Assembly: GCA_023133185.1 (NCBI GenBank)
Contig: JAGLWX010000259.1
Span: forward strand, 1-9,356
Origin: Fidelibacterota bacterium
GTDB taxonomy: Bacteria; Fidelibacterota; UBA2242
Length of the DNA stretch: 9,356 nt
Direction of reading: 5' to 3'
The notes under the pieces are model-generated. The model saw only the letters and a program-made list of their open reading frames with translations. It searched no databases and was not told the DNA's origin. The translations under genes and the position numbers were made by a program. This document shows positions 1 to 5,617 of this stretch, piece by piece. The stretch's first letter is position 1; each line of letters opens with the position of its first letter.

Positions 1-98
1 AGTTTGAAAACCGGCGGAATGGACGAATTCAGCCGTTCGGCGATCAGGTAAGGTTTAATTTCGATTTTCTTTACTCCAATACTGATCGGTTCCGCCAC
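1..98 (-). CDS. Partial unidentified CDS overlapping the queF 3' end, runs off the left edge
   Basis: On the minus strand a frame different from queF stays open through the queF stop and to the window edge. From a GTG at 98-96 it reads VAEPISIGVKKIEIKPYL, continuing IAERLNSSIPPVFKL, a protein-like composition. A GGGGAG lies just before the GTG, but only 3 bases away, so the start is uncertain. Other in-frame candidates are a TTG at 119-117 and a GTG further upstream. If real, the gene overlaps queF by about 44 bases and would be translationally coupled to it. I do not recognise the family. It could be only a chance open frame, since just about 33 codons are visible. Confidence 0.35.
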   Translation of the reverse strand, partial: MAEPISIGVKKIEIKPYLIAERLNSSIPPVFK

Positions 99-477
99 GC
101 GCTCCCCAATCTGAGTCAATTGATAATTTACTTGATATACCACCCCTGGGACGAAACAGGATTTCGATACGTAACCGTTCGGGCTTGAAAACTTCCATCA
201 GGTGATCGTAAATCTGGTTAGTCACCCGCTCGTAGGAGATCACCACGTTGCGGTATTGCGTCAGATATTCCTTAAAAGATTTTAGTTCGATGACACGGTC
301 TTTGGGATAAAACCATATATTGATGTGTCCGTAATCCGGTTGATTCATCCTGCCGATAAAGGTGAACTCCGGCGCGTCGATCTTGATCTCATAGGCTTCA
401 TTAGTCGGGTTTCTGATTCCCTTCAGTAGCTTCGGATCGACGTCGGTATATTTTCGCATATCGATTAAACTACTCAT
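55..477 (-). CDS. queF: QueF-family T-fold protein (preQ0 reductase-like) lacking the catalytic Cys
   Basis: The 140-residue protein has the layout of type I QueF, the NADPH-dependent enzyme that reduces 7-cyano-7-deazaguanine (preQ0) to preQ1 in queuosine synthesis. Visible family features are EFTF (37-40), QPDYG (46-50), the QueF motif ELKSFKEYL (64-72), YRN (75-77) and FRPRGGISS (108-116). In B. subtilis QueF the catalytic Cys55 lies in a VCPKTGQPD segment; here this reads IGRMNQPD, with Gly42 at the Cys position and one residue fewer before QPD. The whole protein has no cysteine. The FHE active-site motif (His96-Glu97) aligns with SYE (81-83), so His becomes Tyr and Glu is kept. The Asp of QPD is kept. 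Family membership is clear, but nitrile reduction by the known mechanism is not expected. It may be a divergent subfamily with another role in deazapurine or pterin-like binding. Start: ATG at 477-475, with AAAGGGA about 11 bases upstream. Confidence 0.85.
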   Translation of the reverse strand: MSSLIDMRKYTDVDPKLLKGIRNPTNEAYEIKIDAPEFTFIGRMNQPDYGHINIWFYPKDRVIELKSFKEYLTQYRNVVISYERVTNQIYDHLMEVFKPERLRIEILFRPRGGISSKLSIDSDWGARGGTDQYWSKENRN

Positions 478-509
478 TTGATAAAAATTCCCTTTCTGCT
501 AACCGTGTC

Positions 510-538
510 ATTTTAACCATTCACTTACGTAAAAACAA
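510..538 (-). promoter_or_regulatory. Candidate promoter for queF
   Basis: On the minus strand, TTGTTT (538-533) is separated by 17 bases from TAAAAT (515-510), about 33 bases before the queF ATG. This fits a sigma-70 pattern. FCB-group bacteria can use different consensus elements, so this is only a plausible site. Confidence 0.35.
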
Positions 539-652
539 CAGGCAAATATATTGAGAAAAAAGGAATATGACTATTATAAATCGAATTCTATCCATTTATC
601 TACTTTTCAACAACTTTCAAAGAAAACACTGGCGACCAATCAGTCTATCGAA

Positions 653-707
653 AAAACTGCTCTGCATAGCCCCTTGCGTATTAATGATATACATTTATGA
701 GTTATTG
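653..707. repeat. Direct repeat copy A (55 bp), partner at 5563-5617
   Basis: Aligned without gaps to 5563-5617 it matches at 45 of 55 positions by eye. The first 22 bases are identical, including CTGCTCTGCATAGCCCC. The two copies are in the same orientation and exactly 4910 bp apart. The identical core contains an imperfect dyad, GCTaTGCAgAGC on the minus strand. Copy B covers the 3' end and stop codon of the SGNH gene. In copy A the matching minus-strand triplets (CTC ... TAT CAT TAA) are still recognisable but preceded by stops. Confidence 0.8.
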
Positions 708-765
708 TCATATTTCCGCTTAACCAATACAAATCTGTATGAGATACAACCATTTTCAAGATGAA
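681..765 (-). pseudogene. Possible degraded copy of the SGNH gene 3' end
   Basis: Beyond the clear 55-bp repeat, the minus strand of copy A keeps weaker, gapped similarity to the last ~30 codons of the SGNH gene at 5591-6520. Shared pieces are GTTGTATC (around the codons for LYH), GAA, CAA, CTC and TAT CAT followed by a stop. In-frame stops and small gaps show it is not coding. It could be a displaced 3' fragment left by an insertion, or a remnant of a duplicated gene. The alignment is by eye and low in identity outside the core. Confidence 0.3.
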
Positions 766-799
766 CGAGACCAGAGCAGGCGAATAGAATCACAAAAAG

Positions 800-837
800 T
801 GTGGTGTTTACACCACAATATCTGTGGTGAATACACC
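800..837. promoter_or_regulatory. Tandem palindrome array with TGTGGTG half-sites, operator-like
   Basis: Bases 800-817 form a perfect palindrome: TGTGGTGT, a TT centre, then ACACCACA. A second copy of the pattern TGTGGTGnnTACACC starts 23 bases later (823-837), and its arms are shorter (GGTG/CACC). The inner half-sites CACCACA (811-817) and TGTGGTG (823-829) are also a perfect inverted pair with a 5-base spacer. Repeated dyads at roughly two helical turns are typical of binding sites for a dimeric regulator that binds cooperatively. They lie just upstream of a candidate promoter (852-880). I cannot assign the regulator; it does not match Rex, NrdR or Fur consensus as I know them. Confidence 0.55.
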
Positions 838-851
838 TTAAATTAAAATTA

Positions 852-880
852 TTGTATTTTTATAAACTATTGCTTAAATA
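852..880 (+). promoter_or_regulatory. Candidate rightward promoter next to the palindrome array
   Basis: TTGTAT (852-857) and TAAATA (875-880) are spaced by 17 bases, 15 bases after the operator-like array. The surroundings are very AT-rich, so a chance match is possible. If real, it would produce a leader of about 300 nt ahead of the lipoprotein gene that includes the 13-codon ORF and the hairpin. Confidence 0.3.
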
Positions 881-1045
881 AGATATAGGTTTTTGGCATA
901 ATTATTGTCATTTGTAAAACGGTTATTTAATCACGAGAACGGAAGTGGAAGAATTGATTACCGAAAGTTTGATGGCTAAAAGTTTTGACTGATATTTAGC
1001 GCCGCTTTATTTTGAAAGAAAAGAATAGCAAAATAGGAGGAAGTG

Positions 1046-1087
1046 ATGACACTCAAGACCATAAGAGAACCCCGCATCGGAAGATAG
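1046..1087 (+). CDS. Candidate 13-residue leader peptide
   Basis: A perfect AGGAGG (1035-1040) sits 5 bases before ATG (1046), which opens a short frame reading MTLKTIREPRIGR and stopping at TAG (1085-1087). This is the best ribosome binding site in the intergenic region. The last five codons make up the 5' arm of the hairpin at 1070-1103, and the stop lies in its loop, so a translating ribosome would melt the hairpin. This arrangement suggests a translated leader or attenuator-like element. No known leader peptide is recognised, and a chance ORF cannot be excluded. Confidence 0.35.
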   Translation: MTLKTIREPRIGR

Positions 1088-1103
1088 CGCTTCCGGTGCG
1101 GGG
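1070..1103 (+). promoter_or_regulatory. Strong GC-rich stem-loop (14-bp stem, 6-nt loop) in the leader
   Basis: The left arm CCCCGCATCGGAAG (1070-1083) pairs with the right arm CTTCCGGTGCGGGG (1090-1103), with one G-U wobble and the loop ATAGCG. It stands out from AT-rich surroundings. On the plus strand no T-run follows, so it is not a standard rightward terminator. On the minus strand the hairpin is followed by TTCTCTTAT, so it might end leftward transcripts, though no leftward gene lies upstream. It could be an attenuator or mRNA-stabilising structure linked to the overlapping 13-codon ORF. Confidence 0.6.
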
Positions 1104-1133
1104 CAGCGTCTGAAACTGAAAGGTTTACGGTGT

Positions 1134-1162
1134 TTGATATTATCTTAAATTTATCGTAATTT
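1134..1162 (+). promoter_or_regulatory. Candidate promoter for the lipoprotein-subtilase unit
   Basis: TTGATA (1134-1139) and TAATTT (1157-1162) are separated by 17 bases. The predicted start of transcription near 1169 lies about 22 bases before the preferred ATG at 1191. If used, it excludes the TTG at 1167 as a start codon and leaves the hairpin outside the transcript. Confidence 0.4.
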
Positions 1163-1190
1163 TATTTTGCGAAAACATATGAGGAAAATT

Positions 1191-2186
1191 ATGAAAGTTA
1201 AAGGGTATTCAAATAATTTGTATTTTCCTGATGAGTGGATCCCAATCAAGATTAAAAACACAATTCACTACACTTACATCTACCGGTCTAAATATCTATT
1301 TAGACCTGGTGCAATTTTTCAATCAAAGATATTTCGAAATATAATCATACCAATTTTAGTTGCGATCCTCATTAGCGCTTGCGACCTTATTAATCCTCCG
1401 GATGATAATGGTGATAATTCTATCATTTACAGTAGTACTCTATCCGGCAAGGTCTTTCTGGAGCACCAAATTGAACACAGCAATGCTTTGGTTTATATTG
1501 ATAGTCTCAACAGAGGTGTCAGTACCGATTCAAGCGGTAATTACACCTTATCGTTCGGTGAAGAAGATTCCGTTTATAGCGGAGAATTTAAGATTATTTA
1601 TTTTCTGAATGATTACGATAAGGATTCGGCAAAGATTGTATTGGTTAATGGAAAAGTAAAGCTTGATACATTGGATGTTGATAGTGAAGGAAATATCAAA
1701 ACCAAAGAAATGAAGCAGATTGTAATGATAGAAGGATGTACAGACAAGGCGGAGTATAGAGCTGGAGATAAAGTAACTTTTACTGCAAGAGTAACTAATT
1801 TAGCAAATAGAACAATACATATATCAATTCACAGCTGTAGTGGAGAACTTAGCAATTTTGTTTTTTTGTACAATGATAAATATCAATCTTTCACGTTAGG
1901 CGGCATTCAGGATGTTTTAACCCTGGAATGTGATATATACTTACCACCTGATAAATATTATGAAGGAAAGATTAGTTATGAAATATTTGAGTATAGGCCA
2001 TTGGTTCCAGACGAATATATTGTTGCGACAGGTTTTTTTATAGAAGATCGTTTGTTGAATCAATTTCAAAGTAAATTCAACAAATATGTATTAGAAGAAT
2101 GGTATAAAATTCATCGAGGCGCAACGCCAAAGCTTGATTGGTTTCCTAATAAGTATATATTCCCTCACATAAAAATAATTGAATGA
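1191..2186 (+). CDS. Lipoprotein with carboxypeptidase-regulatory-like and BsuPI-like domains
   Basis: With ATG 1191 the product has 331 residues. The hydrophobic run IIIPILVAILISAC ends in a lipobox, so Cys64 (codon 1380-1382) should be lipidated after signal peptidase II cleavage. Residues ~84-122 (SGKVFLEH ... STDSSGNYTLSF) match the carboxypeptidase regulatory-like beta-sandwich pattern. Residues ~180-283 (KAEYRAGDKVTFTARVTN ... YLPPDKYYEG ... VPDEYIVATGFF) resemble the BsuPI proteinase-inhibitor fold; this is weaker and is inference. The chosen start has GAGGA (1181-1185) 5 bases upstream. ATG 1179 and TTG 1167 are in frame but less well supported. Oddly, about 45 residues, including many aromatics, precede the signal peptide, and no usual start codon lies closer to it. 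The gene is 21 bp upstream of the subtilase and probably co-transcribed. An outer-surface partner or inhibitor of that protease is a reasonable guess, not shown. Confidence 0.75.
   Translation: MKVKGYSNNLYFPDEWIPIKIKNTIHYTYIYRSKYLFRPGAIFQSKIFRNIIIPILVAILISACDLINPPDDNGDNSIIYSSTLSGKVFLEHQIEHSNALVYIDSLNRGVSTDSSGNYTLSFGEEDSVYSGEFKIIYFLNDYDKDSAKIVLVNGKVKLDTLDVDSEGNIKTKEMKQIVMIEGCTDKAEYRAGDKVTFTARVTNLANRTIHISIHSCSGELSNFVFLYNDKYQSFTLGGIQDVLTLECDIYLPPDKYYEGKISYEIFEYRPLVPDEYIVATGFFIEDRLLNQFQSKFNKYVLEEWYKIHRGATPKLDWFPNKYIFPHIKIIE
1285..1306. repeat. Perfect 22-bp palindrome inside the lipoprotein N-terminal coding region
   Basis: GGTCTAAATA (1285-1294), TC, TATTTAGACC (1297-1306): 10-bp perfect arms with a 2-base centre. 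It lies in the unexplained stretch before the signal peptide. No T-run follows directly, so it is not a clear terminator. It may be a regulator site or an RNA hairpin near the translation start. Confidence 0.55.
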
Positions 2187-2193
2187 ACAACAT

Positions 2194-2200
2194 AAGGAGT
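2194..2200 (+). promoter_or_regulatory. Ribosome binding site of the subtilase gene
   Basis: AAGGAGT ends 7 bases before ATG 2208, in the 21-base gap after the lipoprotein stop. It fixes the subtilase start and shows that this organism uses Shine-Dalgarno sites. Confidence 0.8.
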
Positions 2201-2207
2201 AACAAAA

Positions 2208-5200
2208 ATGAAAAAGAGTTTATTTCTATTTCTACTTCTCACAGTGGTAGTGTTCCATTTTTATCGCTCTTTGAGAGCACAAGTTTATTCCGAAACACCT
2301 GTAACAATATCTGAAAACGGCGAAAGATCATCAAACATGATTTATGTGAAATTGAAATCTTGTGGTTTTGTTGAGATTCCAGAAGGAAGAGAAAATGTTG
2401 ACGGATATTCTATATCGAGCAAATTTTCCGCTATCCGCAAAACAATTGCGGATTTTTGCACAAACCAACAGCTGGATTTGTCGAATTTGACAGTTAGCAA
2501 AGCTATACTCGATGCAAAAGAGGAAGATACTTTATTTACCGATGTTAAAACCGGTGAAATTAGAAAACTGCCAAATCTTGCCAGAGTATTTATTATAGAT
2601 TTCCCAAAACAAGTTGATATAGAAACAATTATCTCCGAACTGAGCAAGTATGAAAAGGTAGAATATGCTCACGGACCTGTTCAACTGGTCGATTGTGCGG
2701 AATATCCGAATGATCAATATTATGCAAACGGCGGACAATGGTATTTAAACACCATAAGCGCTCCTGAAGCATGGGGAATAAGCAAAGGAAACGCTGACAT
2801 TAAAATAGCGCTAATTGAAACCAAAGGTGTAGAACTGACACATTCCGATTTACAGTCAAAAATTGCCGGCGGTGATAATAATCCGGCAGGTATTATCAGT
2901 GGTCATGGTACATGGGTAGCGGGATTTGCCGGTGCTGTAACAAATAATAGTATAGGTGTTGCATCAGTAGGCTGGAATATAAAACTATTAACCTACCAGC
3001 CTCCTGTTTATGATGATGATGACAGAACCGGATTAGCTCAAAAAATAAAAGACGCTGCAGATGCCGGAGCACATGTTATAAATTTAAGCTTCAAAACCAT
3101 TAAAACGGGATTTACTAGTTGCACCCCGCTTCCAAAAAGTAGCGGCAATAATAATTCAACACTTGCACGTGAATATTACTATAACTGGGATTATGGTTTG
3201 GTTCGAAATGCAATTACCTATGCCGTTGGAAAAAACTCGGTGGTTATTGCAGCTACAGGAAACACAAACAACGCTATTGGATATGTTCTCCCATGTGAAA
3301 GTATCCCCTATCCATGCTATCCAGCCCAATACTCCAATGTAATTGCAGTGAGTGGCTCACAACAAGATAATAATTTTGTTGACGATTGGAATTACGGTTC
3401 TTTTATAGATGTGAACGCACCCGGCAGAACAGATGCAAGCACAGGTTTGTGGTCTACGGATATTAGTAATAGCTATACTAATGATAAAAGTAAAACAAGC
3501 GGAACGTCTTTTGCCGCTCCTCAGGTATCGGGGCTTGCCGCTTTAATAAAATCTATCAATGTTTCACTCACGCCGAGCCAGGTAAAATCAATTTTAGAAA
3601 ATTCAGCCGATAAAGTTGGACAATACTCTTATACGAGCGGGAAAAATAATCGTTTCGGTTACGGTCGAATAAATGCATACAAAGCTCTGAAATATACACT
3701 TGAGAACTATGGTGGTACGTTAACCCAAGATCTGATTATTTCATCTGGCGAAACTTGGAAATTCAAAGAGGGGGTGACGCTGAAATTCGCTTCCGGTAAA
3801 AAACTTCGAGTTTATGGCACCCTCGACGCCCAGGGCACAGAATCTGATCCGATTGTCTTCACACGTGATGATCCAAATAGTACTAACAAGCAATACTGGC
3901 AGGGTGTTATTATTAACAGCGGCGGTAGTTATACTTTCGATTATGTTGAGATGTCCGGAGCATCTAATGGTATTAAGCCTAATTATACTTCCGGAACGAT
4001 TTCAAATTCTCACTTTGAGCAAAATTATATAGGTACCTATTTATATCATGCCAATAATACGAATATCCATAATTGTGAGTTTATCGATAATCAATTTGGA
4101 ACCGCAGCACTGTATTCATCAAATTTGAATTTTCAAAATAATTCTTATAACAGCAATGATTACTACGGAATTTATTTTAACAGGTCAACCGGAACTTTTA
4201 AGAACAATGTCGTAGAAAATAATTCCTTCCACGGATTTTACATCAACAATCAATGTGATGTAGATATGAATACATGGTTTGAATATGGTGACGATCCAAG
4301 CATAAATAATACAATCCAAAATAACGCCAGTAACGGTATGTGGATTGGTGATGGGGATATTGATCTAGGAACATATTTAAATATTGGTACTGATTTCAGG
4401 GGAGGATTTAATTATTTTAACCATGGCTCTGGTTACCTTGATATTAGGTATCGGGGTGATGATGACATGAAAGCTGAAGCTAACTGGTGGGAAGATATGG
4501 CTATTGATTGGGATCATGGTGAAATAGACACTAATCCGACAGCCAACGATTTAGGCTATTCACTGCCTAAATCTGTTAATGGTAGAGATTCAGATTATAC
4601 AGATGATCTGTTAAATCAGGCTTATTACCTTGAGAAAGTAGATAGCAATTATGTTGATGCAATTTATATTTTAAATAAGGCTGCTGATTTAGCACTCGAT
4701 GTACCGGTTGCCCAAAAGATCGTACTCAGGCTATCAAGATTATACTCAAAATTGAGCAACAGAAAGGGATTACTAAAAAACCTGGATGAACTATATAATA
4801 ATTACCCTGATCAATTGATTGGAATTACCGCCTATGATCATTCTGTCACACTATTTGCCGATGAACTTAATTTTGATGAAGCTCTGGAACGATCTAATAA
4901 ACTAATAGAAAAATATGCTAACCTTTCCGGTTATAATGAAAAAAATGCCTGGGCCTTATTCGAGCAGGGAATGTTATACATGGATACCAAAGGTAAATTA
5001 TCAAATAATGCTCAAGCCCAATCCAGCTTCACAAAATTATTACGTGATTTTTCAGAATCAGAAGCCGCATTTATATTAACCGAATTATATAATATTGAGG
5101 TACCGAAAAATAAAGCAAATGAACAAATACAAAATTTTTCATTACTGCCACCTTCTCCGAATCCATCTAATCCCAACACAACATTGAAGTTTATATTGTC

Positions 5201-5417
5201 TGAAGAATCGAAGGTATCAATGGTAATCTACGATATAATGGGACATGAAGTATGGACTCTTAATAACGGATTATCCTCAAAATATTCAAAAGGTTATCAC
5301 AGTATGGTATGGCATGGTGTTGACAACAAAGGGAAACCATTAGCTTCAGGTATATACATTGTTGTAATGATTACACCAAACTTTCGGCAATCCCAGAAAA
5401 TCTTATTGTTGAAATAA
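2208..5417 (+). CDS. Secreted multidomain subtilase (S8) with altered catalytic Asp and C-terminal sorting domain
   Basis: The 1069-residue protein starts with a signal peptide (1-~24, ending SLRAQ). A propeptide-like region (~44-163) follows, then a subtilisin domain (~175-500). The catalytic His (GHGTWVAG, His233), oxyanion Asn (ATGN, Asn352) and Ser (SGTSFAAP, Ser434) are all present. The Asp block, usually like VAVIDTGVDxTHPDL, reads IALIETKGVELTHSDL: Glu204 replaces Asp, and an extra Lys sits between Thr and Gly. Residues ~503-770 look like a right-handed beta-helix with many Asn-rich turns. Residues ~800-960 are helical and TPR-like. Residues ~977-1069 form a FlgD-like type IX secretion sorting domain (SPNPSNPNTT, VIYDIMGHEV, PLASGIY, KILLLK). 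It should be exported to the periplasm, then moved to the surface or outside. Activity is uncertain because of Glu204: it may be weak, altered or lost. The upstream lipoprotein gene is likely in the same operon. Confidence 0.93.
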   Translation: MKKSLFLFLLLTVVVFHFYRSLRAQVYSETPVTISENGERSSNMIYVKLKSCGFVEIPEGRENVDGYSISSKFSAIRKTIADFCTNQQLDLSNLTVSKAILDAKEEDTLFTDVKTGEIRKLPNLARVFIIDFPKQVDIETIISELSKYEKVEYAHGPVQLVDCAEYPNDQYYANGGQWYLNTISAPEAWGISKGNADIKIALIETKGVELTHSDLQSKIAGGDNNPAGIISGHGTWVAGFAGAVTNNSIGVASVGWNIKLLTYQPPVYDDDDRTGLAQKIKDAADAGAHVINLSFKTIKTGFTSCTPLPKSSGNNNSTLAREYYYNWDYGLVRNAITYAVGKNSVVIAATGNTNNAIGYVLPCESIPYPCYPAQYSNVIAVSGSQQDNNFVDDWNYGSFIDVNAPGRTDASTGLWSTDISNSYTNDKSKTSGTSFAAPQVSGLAALIKSINVSLTPSQVKSILENSADKVGQYSYTSGKNNRFGYGRINAYKALKYTLENYGGTLTQDLIISSGETWKFKEGVTLKFASGKKLRVYGTLDAQGTESDPIVFTRDDPNSTNKQYWQGVIINSGGSYTFDYVEMSGASNGIKPNYTSGTISNSHFEQNYIGTYLYHANNTNIHNCEFIDNQFGTAALYSSNLNFQNNSYNSNDYYGIYFNRSTGTFKNNVVENNSFHGFYINNQCDVDMNTWFEYGDDPSINNTIQNNASNGMWIGDGDIDLGTYLNIGTDFRGGFNYFNHGSGYLDIRYRGDDDMKAEANWWEDMAIDWDHGEIDTNPTANDLGYSLPKSVNGRDSDYTDDLLNQAYYLEKVDSNYVDAIYILNKAADLALDVPVAQKIVLRLSRLYSKLSNRKGLLKNLDELYNNYPDQLIGITAYDHSVTLFADELNFDEALERSNKLIEKYANLSGYNEKNAWALFEQGMLYMDTKGKLSNNAQAQSSFTKLLRDFSESEAAFILTELYNIEVPKNKANEQIQNFSLLPPSPNPSNPNTTLKFILSEESKVSMVIYDIMGHEVWTLNNGLSSKYSKGYHSMVWHGVDNKGKPLASGIYIVVMITPNFRQSQKILLLK

Positions 5418-5562
5418 TATTTACACTTTAGTCAATATTTTAAAAATAACTTTTGGGTCACTTATTCCTTAACTACCTGATAATCAGAGCAAGACAGATT
5501 ACCAACTATTATTTTTCTTCTTTGTACAGTAGTTTTGAATTGATATTTGAAAAACGATTAGT

Positions 5563-5617
5563 AAAACTGCTCTGCATAGCCCCTCACGCATCAATGATAT
5601 TTATCATTGAGTTTTTG
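5563..5617. repeat. Direct repeat copy B (55 bp), partner at 653-707
   Basis: It shares 45 of 55 bases with copy A, with the first 22 identical, in the same orientation. Bases 5591-5617 encode, on the minus strand, the last codons (QKLNDKYH) and the stop of the SGNH gene. The conserved core 5563-5584 lies just beyond that stop. One copy at an intact gene end and the other at the far end of a foreign-looking block is the geometry left by insertion into a gene's 3' end. Confidence 0.8.
5591..5617 (+). terminator. Terminator-like inverted repeat after the subtilase
   Basis: TCAATGATA, TT, TATCATTGA (5591-5610) is a perfect 9-bp dyad followed by GTTTTTG. It lies about 170 bases after the subtilase stop and would serve rightward transcripts. 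The stem is AT-rich, hence weak. The same bases carry the end of the convergent SGNH gene. The dyad is not preserved in repeat copy A. Confidence 0.35.

Larger units (their letters stand above)
478..1190. other. 713-base region without an ordinary gene, dense in regulatory and repeat signals
   Basis: This stretch separates the divergently oriented queF (minus) and lipoprotein (plus) genes. It holds, in order: a queF promoter, repeat copy A with a possible degraded gene end, a tandem palindrome array (800-837), a candidate rightward promoter (852-880), a 13-codon ORF (1046-1087) overlapping a GC-rich hairpin (1070-1103), and a second rightward promoter (1134-1162). The only long open frame (567-764) is not convincing: its recognisable part is simply the repeat read in one frame. 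Confidence 0.7.

Noticed and set aside
653..707. Integron attC site, tRNA-type att site or IS terminal repeat
   Set aside because: No integron core-site sequences, no tRNA 3' end with CCA, and no transposase or integrase gene anywhere in the window.
567..764. 65-residue plus-strand ORF with AAGGA upstream
   Set aside because: The site is only 2 bases from the ATG, the sequence has no recognisable domain, and its only similarity to another ORF (5453-5686: KLLCIAP and a following MI) comes from both covering the 55-bp DNA repeat.
945..992. Micro-ORF from GTG, reading MEELITESLMAKSFD
   Set aside because: Protein-like composition and a weak GGAA upstream, but only 15 codons and no recognised family. 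It may be a gene remnant; there is not enough to call.
1070..1103. Intrinsic terminator for rightward transcription
   Set aside because: The stem is strong, but the bases after it (CAGCGTCTG) contain no T-run.
1167..1190. Earlier lipoprotein starts at TTG 1167 and ATG 1179
   Set aside because: No ribosome site is placed for them, and TTG 1167 falls at or before the predicted transcription start. GAGGA fits ATG 1191 best.
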